Below, one piece after another: positions 1-8,870 of a stretch of 64,000 bases of DNA. The stretch covers positions 1 through 64,000 of the forward strand of contig NZ_VDFW01000027.1 in the NCBI RefSeq assembly GCF_006152065.1, in the 5' to 3' direction. Position numbers and translations under genes: made by a program. Position 1 is the first letter of the stretch. Each line of letters opens with the position of its first letter. This stretch comes from Amycolatopsis alkalitolerans. GTDB taxonomy: Bacteria > Actinomycetota > Actinomycetes > Mycobacteriales > Pseudonocardiaceae. The notes beneath the pieces were generated by a model. It saw only the letters and a program-made list of their open reading frames with translations, was not told where the DNA came from and did not search any database.

Positions 1-1
1 G

Positions 2-1045
2 CCCGCTTCGGCTCCCCCGCCCGCGCCGACGCCGCCCGCCGCGCAGGCCCCGGCGCCGCAGACCCCGGCGCCGCAGGCCCCGGCGCCCGAATCCGACGGC
101 AGCGGCCCGTACGTCACGCCACTGGTGCGCAAGCTCGCCACCGAGCACGGCATCGACCTGTCGACCCTGACCGGCAGCGGGGTCGGCGGCCGGATCCGCA
201 AGCAGGACGTGCTCGCGGCGGCCGATGCCAAGCAGCAGCAGGCCACGCCCGCCCCGGCCGCGGCGCCCGCCGTGCAGCGGCCCAGCGCCCCGGCCCCGGC
301 GGCTTCGCCGGAGCTGGCGGCCCTGCGCGGCACCGTGCAGAAGGCGAGCCGGATCCGCCAGGTCATCGCGCAGCGCACCCGCGAGTCGCTGCAGACCTCC
401 GCGCAGCTGACCCAGGTGTTCGAGGTCGACGTCACCAAGGTCGCCCGGCTGCGCCAGCAGGCCAAGGCGGGTTTCGCCGAGCGTGAGGGCGTCAAGCTGA
501 CCTTCCTGCCGTTCTTCGCGAAGGCGACGGTCGAGGCGCTCAAGGCGCATCCGAACGTCAACGCCTACCTCAACGAGGACACGAAGGAGATCACCTACTT
601 CGGCGAGGAGCACCTCGCGGTCGCGGTGGACACCGAGAAGGGCCTGATCTCCCCGGTCATCCACGACGCCGGCGGGCTGAACCTGGCGGGTCTCGCCCGG
701 GGTATCGCGGACCTGGCGGCCCGCACGCGGGCGAACAAGGTCACGCCGGACGAGCTGTCGGGCGGCACCTTCACCATCACGAACCTGGGCAGCAACGGCG
801 CCCTGTTCGACACGCCGATCATCAACCAGCCGCAGTCCGGGATCCTGGGCGTCGGCGCGGTGGTGAAGCGGCCGGTCGTGGCGACCGACGCCGACGGGCA
901 GGACACCATCGCCATCCGGTCGATGGCGTACCTGGCGCTGACCTACGACCACCGCCTGATCGACGGCGCCGACGCGGGCCGGTTCCTGACCACGATCAAG
1001 AACCGCCTCGAAGAGGGCCACTTCGAGGACGAACTGGGCCTGTAG
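2..1045 (+). CDS. sucB: Dihydrolipoamide acyltransferase (E2), 5'-truncated by window edge
   Basis: E2 core of a 2-oxoacid dehydrogenase complex; moves an acyl group from lipoyl-lysine to CoA. The frame is open from base 2, so the lipoyl domain lies outside the window. Visible in order: an Ala/Pro-rich linker, a peripheral-subunit-binding domain ([14 protein letters not shown] to GRIRKQDVL), a second Ala/Pro linker, and the catalytic acyltransferase domain ending with the active-site stretch [12 protein letters not shown] (HxxxDG). The following order, TIGR01777 protein then lipB then lipA, matches the Mycobacterium tuberculosis dlaT (Rv2215) neighbourhood. There the same protein is called SucB or DlaT and serves pyruvate dehydrogenase, so aceE in this window is a likely partner. 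Family call firm; whether the complex is pyruvate or 2-oxoglutarate specific is inferred. Confidence 0.93.
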   Translation, partial: PASAPPPAPTPPAAQAPAPQTPAPQAPAPESDGSGPYVTPLVRKLATEHGIDLSTLTGSGVGGRIRKQDVLAAADAKQQQATPAPAAAPAVQRPSAPAPAASPELAALRGTVQKASRIRQVIAQRTRESLQTSAQLTQVFEVDVTKVARLRQQAKAGFAEREGVKLTFLPFFAKATVEALKAHPNVNAYLNEDTKEITYFGEEHLAVAVDTEKGLISPVIHDAGGLNLAGLARGIADLAARTRANKVTPDELSGGTFTITNLGSNGALFDTPIINQPQSGILGVGAVVKRPVVATDADGQDTIAIRSMAYLALTYDHRLIDGADAGRFLTTIKNRLEEGHFEDELGL

Positions 1046-1054
1046 GCGGCTTCG

Positions 1055-1092
1055 GAAGGGGCGCCCGGTGGTCCTCCGCGGGGCGCCCCTTC
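1055..1092 (+). terminator. Hairpin terminator after sucB/dlaT
   Basis: Perfect 12-bp inverted repeat GAAGGGGCGCCC / GGGCGCCCCTTC with a 14-nt loop, starting 9 nt after the E2 stop codon. There is no U-tract, which is common for actinobacterial terminators. Confidence 0.75.
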
Positions 1093-1116
1093 GCATACCC
1101 GGAATAGGGTGAGCCC

Positions 1117-1986
1117 ATGCGCGTCCTGGTCGCGGGCTCCCGCGGGCTCATCGGCACAGCCCTCGTCGCCGCTCTCACCGATGCCGGCCACCAAGTGCGG
1201 CGGCTCGTGCGAGGCACCGGCGACTACACCTGGGACCCGCCGTCCGGCCGGATCGACGGCAAGGCGTTCAACGACGTCGGCGCGGTCGTGAACCTGTGCG
1301 GCTCGTCGATGGTCACCCGATGGAGCGCGGCCCGGAAGCAGATGATCGCCGACAGCCGGATCGAGCCGACCGAGGTGCTCGCCGAAGCGGTCGCGGAGCA
1401 CGAGATCCCGGTCCTGGTCAACGCCTCCGCCGTGGGCTACTACGGCGACCGCGGCGACGAGGTTCTCGACGAGACCGCATCCCGCGGCGAGGGTTTCCTG
1501 GCGCATCTGTGCGAGGCATGGGAGGCGGCCACCGCACCCGCCAAGCGTGCCGGAGCCCGCGTGGTGCACGTGCGGACCGGGCTCGTGCTCAGCCGCCGCC
1601 GTGGCCTGCTCGGCCTGCTCAAGCCGCTGTTCCGGCTCGGCCTTGGCGGGCGGCTCGGCGACGGCAGGCAGTACCTGCCGTGGATCAGCGAGCACGACGA
1701 GGCCGCCGGGATCCGGTTCCTGATCGAGCACGAAACGCTCGCCGGACCGGTCAACCTGTCCGGCCCCGAACCCGTCACGAACAGCCAGTTCACCAAGGCG
1801 CTCGGGCGGGCGCTGAACCGGCCGGCGCCGTGGCGGGTGCCCGGTTTCGCGCTCGAGGCGGTGCTCGGCGAGGCCGCGGACGAATTGGTGCTCGTCTCGC
1901 AGCGGGCGGTGCCGGCCGCGCTGCGCGAGGCCGGATACTCGTTCGCACACTCCACTGTGGACGCTGCACTGGCGGCCGTTCGTTGA
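1117..1986 (+). CDS. TIGR01777 family epimerase-like protein
   Basis: Predicted 289-aa atypical short-chain dehydrogenase/epimerase of the TIGR01777 (YfcH) family. The N-terminus [13 protein letters not shown] is a Rossmann NAD(P)-binding loop. The central segment [11 protein letters not shown] holds the family's active-site region, and a C-terminal DUF1731-like tail ([18 protein letters not shown]) ends the protein. It sits between the E2 gene and lipB, as its mycobacterial counterpart Rv2216 does, suggesting a conserved but undefined association with lipoate-dependent enzymes. ATG start chosen because the glycine motif begins seven residues in. Substrate unknown. Confidence 0.88.
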   Translation: MRVLVAGSRGLIGTALVAALTDAGHQVRRLVRGTGDYTWDPPSGRIDGKAFNDVGAVVNLCGSSMVTRWSAARKQMIADSRIEPTEVLAEAVAEHEIPVLVNASAVGYYGDRGDEVLDETASRGEGFLAHLCEAWEAATAPAKRAGARVVHVRTGLVLSRRRGLLGLLKPLFRLGLGGRLGDGRQYLPWISEHDEAAGIRFLIEHETLAGPVNLSGPEPVTNSQFTKALGRALNRPAPWRVPGFALEAVLGEAADELVLVSQRAVPAALREAGYSFAHSTVDAALAAVR

Positions 1987-2612
1987 TCCGCTGGCCGCTC
2001 ACCGGGGCCGGGTTCCTGTGCCTGTTCATCGTGCTCGGCGTCGTGGTCGCGAAGCACCCCCTCGCGCTCGATCTCGCGGTGACCGGTGCGTTCTACGGGC
2101 TGTGGCGCGGCACCCTCGGCCAGGTCACGAGTCTGGTGAGCGATCTGCTCGGGATCGCCGTCCCCGCCGTGGTCGCGATCGGGCTGCTCACCGGCGCGAT
2201 CCTCGCCTGGTACCGGGGTTCGCGGCGGGAAGCGTGGCTGGTCGCGCGGGCGCTGGTCGTCTACGGGGCGGCGCGGCTCACCAGCTGGCTGGCCAAACCG
2301 CTCTTCCTGCGCCAACGACCACGGGAGTACGCCGAGTTCAGCTATCCCAGCGGGCATGTGGTGGCGATCGCGAGCAGCGCGCTGGCTCTCGTGCTGCTGT
2401 GCCGGTGGCTCGCCCCCGCGATGACCCGCTGGGCCGCGCTCGCCTCGAGCCTGGTGACCGCGGTGGTCGCGCTGACCCGGCTGCTCCTGGGGGTACACTG
2501 GCTCACCGACACCGTCGGCGCGGTACTCGGCGTGCTCGGCACCGGACTGCTCGCCGCGAGTGTGGTGCGGCTCCTACCCGGACCTATATCTGGACCGGCC
2601 CATGCGGCGTAA
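1983..2612 (+). CDS. PAP2-family membrane phosphatase
   Basis: 209-aa integral membrane phosphatase of the type 2 phosphatidic acid phosphatase superfamily, expected to act on a lipid phosphate or undecaprenyl pyrophosphate at the membrane. All three family motifs are visible: KPLFLRQRP (KxxxxxxRP), YPSGH, and [12 protein letters not shown] (SRxxxxxHxxxD-like). About five or six hydrophobic segments are present. The start is a TTG that overlaps the previous stop (TTGA), indicating translational coupling; no better in-frame start lies near. Its end is 11 bp from lipB. The exact lipid substrate cannot be told from sequence. Confidence 0.85.
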   Translation: MIRWPLTGAGFLCLFIVLGVVVAKHPLALDLAVTGAFYGLWRGTLGQVTSLVSDLLGIAVPAVVAIGLLTGAILAWYRGSRREAWLVARALVVYGAARLTSWLAKPLFLRQRPREYAEFSYPSGHVVAIASSALALVLLCRWLAPAMTRWAALASSLVTAVVALTRLLLGVHWLTDTVGAVLGVLGTGLLAASVVRLLPGPISGPAHAA

Positions 2613-2623
2613 CCTGGCGTTCT

Positions 2624-3361
2624 GTGAGCGTTTCCTCTTGCCGCGCCGGCACCGAACCGGTCGACGTCCGTCCCATCGGCACGATCGACTACCTCGAGGC
2701 ATGGGAGCTGCAGCGGACGTACGTCAACGCCCGCGCCGACGGCACCGGGCCGGACACGATGCTGCTGCTGGAACATCCGTCGGTGTACACGGCCGGCAAG
2801 CGGACCGAGCCGGGCGACCGGCCGGCCGACGGCACCCCGGTCATCGACGTCGACCGCGGCGGCAAGATCACCTGGCACGGGCCGGGTCAGCTGGTCGGTT
2901 ACCCCATCATCAAGCTCGGTGACCCGATCGACGTCGTGCACTACGTGCGGCGGCTGGAAGAGGCGCTGATCAAGGTGTGCGACCAGTTCGGCGTGCACAC
3001 CGGCCGCGTCGAGGGCCGCAGCGGGGTGTGGGTGCCAGCCGACGAGCGCGGCCTCGAGCGCAAGATCGCCGCGATCGGCATCCGGGTCCAGCGCGGGGTC
3101 ACGATGCACGGGTTCGAGCTGAACTGCGACGCCGATCTGTCCGCGTTCGACAAGATCGTCCCGTGCGGTATCCGGGACGCGGGCGTGACCTCGCTTTCCT
3201 ATGAGCTGGAGCGCGACGTGACCGTCGCCGAGGCGCTTCCACTGGCCCGCGACGCCGTGCTGGCCGCCCTCGACGGTGAACTGCCGGTGAGCGAGGACCG
3301 CTGGCTTTCCCGCCCCGCCGCGCCCCTCGCCCCCGGCGTCACCTTCGCGTTGCAGCCCTGA
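2624..3361 (+). CDS. lipB: Octanoyltransferase LipB
   Basis: Transfers octanoate from octanoyl-ACP to the lipoyl domains of E2 and H proteins, the first step of lipoate biosynthesis in the cytosol. 245 aa from a GTG start. Family motifs are the [18 protein letters not shown] block, the lysine-containing [15 protein letters not shown] segment, and the catalytic cysteine in [13 protein letters not shown] (about C181). A TAACCT -10-like box at 2610-2615 lies 8 nt before the GTG, so transcription could be leaderless from inside the PAP2 gene end. Works with lipA 3.7 kb downstream; four unrelated genes separate them. Confidence 0.95.
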   Translation: MSVSSCRAGTEPVDVRPIGTIDYLEAWELQRTYVNARADGTGPDTMLLLEHPSVYTAGKRTEPGDRPADGTPVIDVDRGGKITWHGPGQLVGYPIIKLGDPIDVVHYVRRLEEALIKVCDQFGVHTGRVEGRSGVWVPADERGLERKIAAIGIRVQRGVTMHGFELNCDADLSAFDKIVPCGIRDAGVTSLSYELERDVTVAEALPLARDAVLAALDGELPVSEDRWLSRPAAPLAPGVTFALQP

Positions 3362-3366
3362 GGCAC

Positions 3367-4302
3367 TCAGTCCAGCTGGGGTGCGATCGCGGACGCGATC
3401 AGCTCCAGGTGGTCGAGGTCCGACAGGTCCAGCACCTGCAGGTACAGCCGGGTGATCCCGGCCTCCTCGCGGAACCGGCCGATCTTCTCGACCACCTCCG
3501 CCGGTGTTCCGGCAAGCCCGTTCCGCCTGAGTTCGCCGGTTTCCCGGCCGATCGCTTCGGCGCGGCGCGCCACCTCGGCGTCGTCCGCGCCCACGGCGAC
3601 CGTCAGCGCGACGGAACGGGTGATCTCCTTGGGGTCGCGGCCGATCTCGCGTGCGGCCGCCTCGACCCGCTCGAACTGGGCGGCGGCCGTCGCCGCGTCG
3701 GTGAACGGCAGGTTGAACTCGTCGGCGTAGCGGGCCGCGAGCGCGGGCGTGCGCTTCTTGCCGCCACCGCCGATGATCACCGGCGGGCGCGGGGTCTGCA
3801 CCGGCTTCGGCAGCGCGGGCGAATCCTTGAGCTGGAAGTGCTCACCGGCGAAGTCGAACGTCTCGCCCTCGCGGGTTTCCCACAGTCCGGTGATGATCGC
3901 GAGTTGCTCTTCGTACCGGTCGAACCGCTCCTTCAGCGGCGGCAGCTCGATGCCGTAGGCGGTGTGCTCACCGTCGAACCAGCCGGCGCCGAGGCCCAGT
4001 TCGACTCGCCCACCGGACATCTGGTCCACCTGCGCGACCGAGATCGCGAGCACCGACGGGTGCCGGAAGGTGGCCGATGTGACCAGCGTGCCGAGCCGGA
4101 TCCGCGAGGTCTCGCGGGCGAGCGCGCCGAGCGTCACCCACGAGTCGGTCGGCCCTGGCAGCCCGGAAACCCCGCCCATCTTCAGGAAATGGTCGGACCG
4201 GAAGAACGCGTCGAAACCGGTTTCTTCGGTCTTTTTCGCGATCCGAGACAGGTCGTCGTAGCTGGCGCCTTGCTGGGGTTCGGTGAAGATCCTCAAGTCC
4301 AC
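3367..4302 (-). CDS. Luciferase-like F420-dependent oxidoreductase
   Basis: 311-aa TIM-barrel enzyme of the bacterial luciferase superfamily, probably F420-dependent (TIGR03560-like). The N-terminus MDLRIFTEPQQ and the segments LGTLVTSATFRHP and LGLGAGWFDGEHTAYG are typical of this group, as is VIIGGGGKKRTPALAARYAD near the middle. Converges on lipB with a 5-bp gap. The GTG start has only a weak ribosome site, but a TTAGTG -10-like box lies a few bases upstream (4310-4315), so a leaderless message is possible. Substrate unknown; these enzymes reduce or oxidise diverse metabolites. Confidence 0.85.
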   Translation of the reverse strand: MDLRIFTEPQQGASYDDLSRIAKKTEETGFDAFFRSDHFLKMGGVSGLPGPTDSWVTLGALARETSRIRLGTLVTSATFRHPSVLAISVAQVDQMSGGRVELGLGAGWFDGEHTAYGIELPPLKERFDRYEEQLAIITGLWETREGETFDFAGEHFQLKDSPALPKPVQTPRPPVIIGGGGKKRTPALAARYADEFNLPFTDAATAAAQFERVEAAAREIGRDPKEITRSVALTVAVGADDAEVARRAEAIGRETGELRRNGLAGTPAEVVEKIGRFREEAGITRLYLQVLDLSDLDHLELIASAIAPQLD

Positions 4303-4547
4303 AACTCCACACTAACGGGTGGCCTTGCTCGCTCGCGGCGTGATCCGTTCGGCGCCGGGCCACGTCGTCGGCGCCGTGGTGCTCTTCAGCGGCGGCAGGA
4401 GTGCACATCGAGGTGGACGCCGCACCCCCGCGTGGCGACACCAGTTCGGCTCGTCCCACCTCGGCGCCGGTCGACCCGGCCAAGGCCGAACTCGCCAAGC
4501 AGGTTCTCGCCCAGGTGGCGCGGACGTACTTCCGTGAGCCGCGCCGC
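4303..4547. other. Spacer with possible decayed coding segment
   Basis: 245 bp between the luciferase-like gene and the tetR gene. On the plus strand, two partial open stretches in different frames look protein-like: VALLARGVIRSAPGHVVGAV from about 4319, then APVDPAKAELAKQVLAQVAR from about 4460. The second runs into the 3' end of the oppositely oriented tetR gene. No start with ribosome site joins them. This may be a broken gene remnant; no family recognised. Confidence 0.3.
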
Positions 4548-5162
4548 TCACGGCTGGTCGATGCGGCGGAGCCGCGTGAGCAACTGCGTGATCACCTCTT
4601 CGACCTGCCCGCCGACCTTCTCCGGATCCGGTGAGCTCGCGATTTCCGTTGCGGCGGCGGACAAAGCGCCGAACAGCAGGCGCGCGGTGATCTCCACCGG
4701 CACGCTCTCCACTTCGCCGGCTTCGATCAGGTCCTCCAGGCTCGAGCGGATCAGCCCGAAGCTCGCCCTGTCCTCCGCCTCACGCCAGCGTTCCCAGCCC
4801 ATCACCACCGGCGCCTCGTGAATCGCGATGCGCTGGTACGCGGGATCGAGACAGGCCGAAATGAACGCGCGCAACCCGCGCAGCGCGCGCTCCCACGCCG
4901 TCTCGGGCCCGCTCATGATTTCTTCGAGCCGGCCGAAGACACCGCTTTCCACCTGACTGAACGCCGCTTCGAACAGCGCCTGTTTGCCGCTGAAATGGTG
5001 GTACAGCGCGCCTTTGGTCACTCGTGCCCGCTTGGCGATCTCGTCCAGCGAAGTGCCCGCATACCCCCGTTTCGTGAACAGCGCGACCGCACTGTCCACC
5101 AGCGCGGATCGCGTGGACTCCGAATAGTCGAGCCGCCTGGACCGCATTGTCGCCACCGACAC
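4548..5162 (-). CDS. TetR-family transcriptional regulator
   Basis: 204-aa one-component repressor. The N-terminal helix-turn-helix (about residues 15-60) reads ALVDSAVALFTKRGYAGTSL and VTKGALYHHFSGKQALFEAAF, textbook TetR; the rest is a variable ligand domain. Divergent from the gene at 5277, with a 114-bp spacer holding two palindromes of the same sequence family (5186-5202 and 5218-5232). It therefore probably represses both genes. The start is uncertain: GTG at 5162, GTG at 5156 and ATG at 5147 are in frame, and a TAAACT box at 5163-5168 favours leaderless initiation at one of the inner two. Ligand unknown. Confidence 0.9.
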   Translation of the reverse strand: MSVATMRSRRLDYSESTRSALVDSAVALFTKRGYAGTSLDEIAKRARVTKGALYHHFSGKQALFEAAFSQVESGVFGRLEEIMSGPETAWERALRGLRAFISACLDPAYQRIAIHEAPVVMGWERWREAEDRASFGLIRSSLEDLIEAGEVESVPVEITARLLFGALSAAATEIASSPDPEKVGGQVEEVITQLLTRLRRIDQP

Positions 5163-5185
5163 AGTTTACGCCAGCCCCCAGGTTC

Positions 5186-5202
5186 ACATACCCGTGGTAT
5201 GT
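5186..5202. promoter_or_regulatory. Perfect palindromic operator (TetR type)
   Basis: ACATACC-CGT-GGTATGT, 7-bp perfect arms. It lies near the expected -35 region of the tetR promoter, between the divergent genes. Its size and position fit a TetR dimer site. Confidence 0.7.
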
Positions 5203-5217
5203 TCGCGGTGCCGGCAT

Positions 5218-5232
5218 CATACCAACAGTATG
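5218..5232. promoter_or_regulatory. Second palindrome of the same operator family
   Basis: CATAC-CAACA-GTATG, 5-bp perfect arms, starting 31 bp after CATACC of the first site, close to three helical turns. A further GTATG half-site lies at 5246-5250, before the gene at 5277. Confidence 0.6.
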
Positions 5233-5276
5233 GAGCAGACCGAGAGTATGCACCGGGTCACAGAAGGGGACGACCC

Positions 5277-5783
5277 ATGGGCTGGACGGATTTCTACCAA
5301 CGACGAGACATAGCCGACGCGGTGTTGCGGCGCGCCTCCCGTGATCCGCGGGCGCACCTGCCCCTCGCCGAGATCCCCGGCGCGAAAGAGGTCTTCGGAA
5401 GCGAGGAGCAACTGCTGCTCGCCCTGCAGTACCGCTGGAGCCGCCTGCTCAGCGGGCATCTGCGCACCGAGTTCGAAGACGGGACCGACGATCACGTCGA
5501 GGCGGTGACGCGCGCGTGGCACCGCGCCGTGCGCGCGAACCGTACGCTGCGCGCGGTGCTCGACGCCCAGGTCGAGCGCTACCCGGCCGTGCGCCAGATG
5601 CACGAGGCCGAAGTGCGGATGCTGGCGGTGGCCGCCGGCCTGGCCGATCCCGGCGAGCCCGCCGACGAGATCACGAAGGTGGGCACGGCGTTCTTCGCAC
5701 TGCTGCGGCACGGGCCGGAACTGGAGGCCCCGCGACGCAACCCGCTCGGGCACCTGCTGAAGATGCTCGCCCCGAGCGCCTGA
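5277..5783 (+). CDS. Small TetR-C-like protein without DNA-binding domain
   Basis: 168-aa predicted mostly helical soluble protein with no recognised catalytic motif. The start MGWTDFYQRRDIADAVLRRA has a good ribosome site (AGAAGGGGA). The helical pattern (FGSEEQLLLALQYRWSRLLS, VRQMHEAEVRMLAVAAGL) resembles the ligand-binding half of TetR proteins, but a helix-turn-helix is not evident. It is driven by the promoter region containing the two CATACC palindromes, so it is probably under control of the divergent TetR. It could be a degenerate regulator or a partner protein. Function unassigned. Confidence 0.75.
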   Translation: MGWTDFYQRRDIADAVLRRASRDPRAHLPLAEIPGAKEVFGSEEQLLLALQYRWSRLLSGHLRTEFEDGTDDHVEAVTRAWHRAVRANRTLRAVLDAQVERYPAVRQMHEAEVRMLAVAAGLADPGEPADEITKVGTAFFALLRHGPELEAPRRNPLGHLLKMLAPSA

Positions 5784-5800
5784 CGATCTAACATCCGTGC

Positions 5801-6739
5801 ATGGCGAAGTGGACGGAAACCGATATCCCGGACCAGACCGGGCGCACGGTGCTCATCACGGGCGCGAACTCCGGGCTCGGGCTGCGAAGCGCGAAGGTCT
5901 TCGCGGCCAAAGGCGCGCGCGTCCTGCTCGCCTGCCGGTCCGCCGAACGTGGTGAGCAGGCTCTGCGCACCGTCCAGACGGTCGCGCACACCGCGCCCGA
6001 GCTCATCCTGCTCGATCTCGCCGACCTCGGCTCCGTCCACCGGGCGGCCGCCGAGGCACGGGATCATAGCGGCGACGCACTCGACGTCCTGATGAACAAC
6101 GGCGGGATCATGGCCACGCCCAAGCGCCGCACCGCCGACGGGTTCGAGCTGCAGTTCGGCACCAACCACCTCGGGCACGCGGCGCTCACCTGGCAGCTGA
6201 TGCCGGCCCTGCGCCGCGGCACGAACGCTCGCGTCGTCACCCTGACCAGCTTCGCGGCGACCGGCGCCAAGATCGATCTGGCCGACCCGAACTACGAGCA
6301 CCGGCGCTACAACCCCGCCACCGCGTACGGACAGTCGAAGCTCGCGAACCAGGTGTTCGCGCTGGAGCTGGACAGGCGGCTGCGGGCCGCGGGCGAGGAC
6401 GTCGTCAGCGTCGCGGCCGCGCCCGGCTATACGGTCACCAACCTCGAAGCGAACATGGCGAAGACGTACCCCGGGCTGCTCGGCCCGCTCATCGCGGGGA
6501 CGTCGAAACTAGGCGACCTGCTGATCGCGCAGGACGTCCGGATGGGCGCGTTGCCGCAGCTCTACGCGGCGACGGCGGCCGGGGTCAACGGTGGCGACTA
6601 CCTCGCCCCTGGCGGCCTCCAACTGCGCGGGTACCCGCGCATCGTCAAGCCGCTGGCCGCGGCCCTCGATCGCGCGACGGGCGCCGGGCTGTGGGAGCTG
6701 ACGGCGAAGTTGACGGGCGTCACGCCGGACCCGGCATAA
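5801..6739 (+). CDS. Short-chain dehydrogenase/reductase
   Basis: 312-aa NAD(P)-dependent oxidoreductase of the classical SDR fold, of the retinol-dehydrogenase-like type often annotated in actinobacteria. Cofactor motif TGANSGLG (residues about 21-28), the NNGG loop (LMNNGGIM), the catalytic Ser in LTSFAATG and the YGQSK pair (Tyr/Lys) are all present. A TAACAT -10-like box ends 6 nt before the ATG (5789-5794), suggesting leaderless transcription. The next small gene follows after 2 bp. Substrate not predictable. Confidence 0.88.
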   Translation: MAKWTETDIPDQTGRTVLITGANSGLGLRSAKVFAAKGARVLLACRSAERGEQALRTVQTVAHTAPELILLDLADLGSVHRAAAEARDHSGDALDVLMNNGGIMATPKRRTADGFELQFGTNHLGHAALTWQLMPALRRGTNARVVTLTSFAATGAKIDLADPNYEHRRYNPATAYGQSKLANQVFALELDRRLRAAGEDVVSVAAAPGYTVTNLEANMAKTYPGLLGPLIAGTSKLGDLLIAQDVRMGALPQLYAATAAGVNGGDYLAPGGLQLRGYPRIVKPLAAALDRATGAGLWELTAKLTGVTPDPA

Positions 6740-6741
6740 CC

Positions 6742-7023
6742 ATGGCGGTCACCTACCTGCTGCTCGCTCGACTCCCGGACGGGCAGCTGGCGGCGTTCGA
6801 AGCCTACGAGAACGCGGTCCTCCCACTCCTCGCCGAGCACGGCGGGCGACTCGAACGGCGGCTGCGGACGCCGGACGGCCGCCTCGAGGCTCATATCGTC
6901 ACGTTCGACGGTGACGAGGACTTCGCCGCCTACCGCGCCGATCCGCGGCGCGCGGCCGCCGCGCCGCTGCTGGCTTCGTCGGGCGCGCAGATCGACCTGC
7001 ACGCCATGCGTGACGTGCGTTGA
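6742..7023 (+). CDS. Small DUF1330/ABM-like protein
   Basis: 93-aa protein beginning [20 protein letters not shown]. The pattern of a short beta strand, a helix with [18 protein letters not shown], then [20 protein letters not shown] resembles the dimeric alpha/beta barrel (DUF1330 or antibiotic-biosynthesis-monooxygenase-like) fold. It starts 2 bp after the SDR stop, so the two are co-transcribed; such small barrels often accompany oxidoreductases. Exact role unknown. Confidence 0.7.
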   Translation: MAVTYLLLARLPDGQLAAFEAYENAVLPLLAEHGGRLERRLRTPDGRLEAHIVTFDGDEDFAAYRADPRRAAAAPLLASSGAQIDLHAMRDVR

Positions 7024-7075
7024 TGCGGGGCAGTGCGATAGATCGCAGCACGGGACGCCGCCCGGACCGCACGCG

Positions 7076-7081
7076 TACGCT
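7076..7081 (+). promoter_or_regulatory. -10 box for leaderless lipA
   Basis: TACGCT hexamer 7 nt before the GTG start of lipA with no Shine-Dalgarno in between; this spacing is typical of leaderless actinobacterial genes. Confidence 0.5.
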
Positions 7082-7088
7082 GGCAGGC

Positions 7089-8090
7089 GTGACTGCTGCG
7101 CCTGAAGGTCGGAAGCTGCTGCGGCTCGAGGTCCGTAACGCGGAGACCCCGATCGAGAAGAAGCCGTCCTGGATCAAGACGCGGGCGAGGATGGGGCCGG
7201 AGTTCACGGAGCTCAAGGGCCTGGTCCGGCGGGAGGGTCTGCACACGGTGTGTGAGGAGGCGGGCTGTCCCAACATCTACGAGTGCTGGGAAGACCGCGA
7301 AGCCACCTTCCTGATCGGCGGCGACCAGTGCACCCGGCGCTGTGACTTCTGCCAGATCGACACCGGTCGGCCCGCCGCGCTGGACACGTCCGAACCGCGC
7401 AAGGTCGCCGAGAGCGTGCAGGCGATGGGCCTGCGCTACTCGACGGTCACCGGGGTCGCCCGCGACGACCTGCCCGACGGTGGTGCGTGGCTGTATGCCG
7501 AGACCGTGCGCCAGATCCACGCGCTCAACCCCGGTACCGGCGTTGAGCTGCTGATCCCCGACTTCAACGCCGACCCGGCCCAGCTGGCCGAGGTGTTCTC
7601 CTCCGCGCCGGAGGTGCTCGCGCACAACATCGAGACCGTGCCGCGGATCTTCAAGCGGATCCGTCCCGGGTTCCGGTACGCGCGCTCGCTGGAGGTCCTC
7701 ACGAGGGCCCGTGAAGCCGGGCTGGTGACCAAGTCCAACCTCATCCTCGGCATGGGTGAGACCCCGGACGAGGTCGAGCCCGCGATGCGCGACCTGGTCG
7801 AGGCCGGGTGCGAGATCCTCACCATCACCCAGTACCTGCGCCCCTCGGTGCGGCATCACCCGGTGGACCGCTGGGTCAGACCGGAGGAGTTCGTCGAGCA
7901 CTCGGCCGTGGCCGAGTCGCTGGGCTTCGCCGGGGTCATGGCGGGCCCGCTGGTGCGGTCCTCGTACCGCGCGGGCCGGCTCTACGCACAGACCAAGCGC
8001 CACCGCGGCGAGCCGCTGCCCGAGAACCTCGCCCACCTGGCCGAAGCCGGGCCCGCCGCGCAGGAGGCCGCGAGCCTGCTGACCCGCTGA
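7089..8090 (+). CDS. lipA: Lipoyl synthase LipA
   Basis: Radical SAM enzyme that inserts two sulfurs into protein-bound octanoyl groups, completing lipoate on E2 subunits. 333 aa from GTG. The auxiliary 4Fe-4S cluster motif [12 protein letters not shown] (about C55, C60, C66) and the radical SAM motif CTRRCDFC (about C81, C85, C88) are intact, and the C-terminal RSSYRAGR region holding the conserved RSSY serine ligand is present. An upstream in-frame extension exists, but the GTG at 7089 fits the leaderless -10 box and the family N-terminus. Acts after LipB. Confidence 0.96.
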   Translation: MTAAPEGRKLLRLEVRNAETPIEKKPSWIKTRARMGPEFTELKGLVRREGLHTVCEEAGCPNIYECWEDREATFLIGGDQCTRRCDFCQIDTGRPAALDTSEPRKVAESVQAMGLRYSTVTGVARDDLPDGGAWLYAETVRQIHALNPGTGVELLIPDFNADPAQLAEVFSSAPEVLAHNIETVPRIFKRIRPGFRYARSLEVLTRAREAGLVTKSNLILGMGETPDEVEPAMRDLVEAGCEILTITQYLRPSVRHHPVDRWVRPEEFVEHSAVAESLGFAGVMAGPLVRSSYRAGRLYAQTKRHRGEPLPENLAHLAEAGPAAQEAASLLTR

Positions 8091-8093
8091 CTT

Positions 8094-8110
8094 TCAGGGT
8101 TCGTCCCTGA
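8094..8110 (+). terminator. Hairpin after lipA
   Basis: Perfect repeat TCAGGG-TTCGT-CCCTGA immediately after the lipA stop, a short candidate terminator. Confidence 0.55.
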
Positions 8111-8176
8111 GGCCGCTCCCCACCGGCCGCGCTAGGTTGGACCTCGACACCGACAAATCGGGCAGGGGGGCGTGCC

Positions 8177-8821
8177 GTGGTCACCGATATCCTGAACTGG
8201 CTGCAGAACCTTCCGCAGCCGGCGCTGGTCGGCGCCACCGGTCTGCTCGTGTTCCTGGAATGCACGATCGGGCTGGGCTTCCTGGCGCCCGGCGAGTCGG
8301 GCCTGCTCGTGGCGGCGACGACAGCGCACACCGTGCCACGGTTCCTGATCCTGTGGGGCGTGGTGACGGCGTGCGCCACGATGGGTGACTCGATCGGGTA
8401 CGCCATCGGGCGGCGGTGGGGGCCGCGCCTGCGCGAGACGAAGCTGATCCAGAAACACGGCGTGGACGCGTGGGACCGGGCGACCGGGATCCTGCACAGG
8501 CGGGGCGCATGGGCCGTGTTCTTCGCACGGTTCCTGCCGGTGATCCGCACCCTGACCCCGGCCGCGGCCGGCACCTCGGGCCTGCCGTTCCGCAAGTTCC
8601 TGCCCGCGGCCTTCGCGGGTGCACTGTGCTGGTCGGCGCTGCACATCAGCATCGGCGTGGCGCTGGGCGAGGCGGCGAAGCGCGTCGAGAGCCTGATGAG
8701 CACCGGCGGGTTCATCGTGCTGGCGCTACTCGCGGCGGCCGGGGTGTTCTTCGCCCTCCGATGGCGCAAGAAGCGCGCCGCGCCGGTCAGACAAGAGCAA
8801 GAGACCGACTCGAGCGTGTGA
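8177..8821 (+). CDS. DedA-family membrane protein
   Basis: 214-aa DedA/SNARE-associated (VTT-like) integral membrane protein. Recognisable features are the re-entrant segment FLECTIGLGFLAPGESGLL, the family glycine motif GDSIGYAIGRRWG, and FFARFLPVIRTLTPAAAGTSG, carrying the conserved arginines of the family signature. Four to five hydrophobic segments; basic C-terminus. DedA proteins are implicated in recycling of lipid carriers such as undecaprenyl phosphate and in envelope proton balance. GTG start, with GGGGGG upstream as a ribosome site. Converges with the acyl-CoA dehydrogenase. Confidence 0.9.
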   Translation: MVTDILNWLQNLPQPALVGATGLLVFLECTIGLGFLAPGESGLLVAATTAHTVPRFLILWGVVTACATMGDSIGYAIGRRWGPRLRETKLIQKHGVDAWDRATGILHRRGAWAVFFARFLPVIRTLTPAAAGTSGLPFRKFLPAAFAGALCWSALHISIGVALGEAAKRVESLMSTGGFIVLALLAAAGVFFALRWRKKRAAPVRQEQETDSSV

Positions 8822-8870
8822 TCTCGGCGTCCCGAACGTAGATCTCCGCGGCGGTGGGCAGGCGGTGGTG

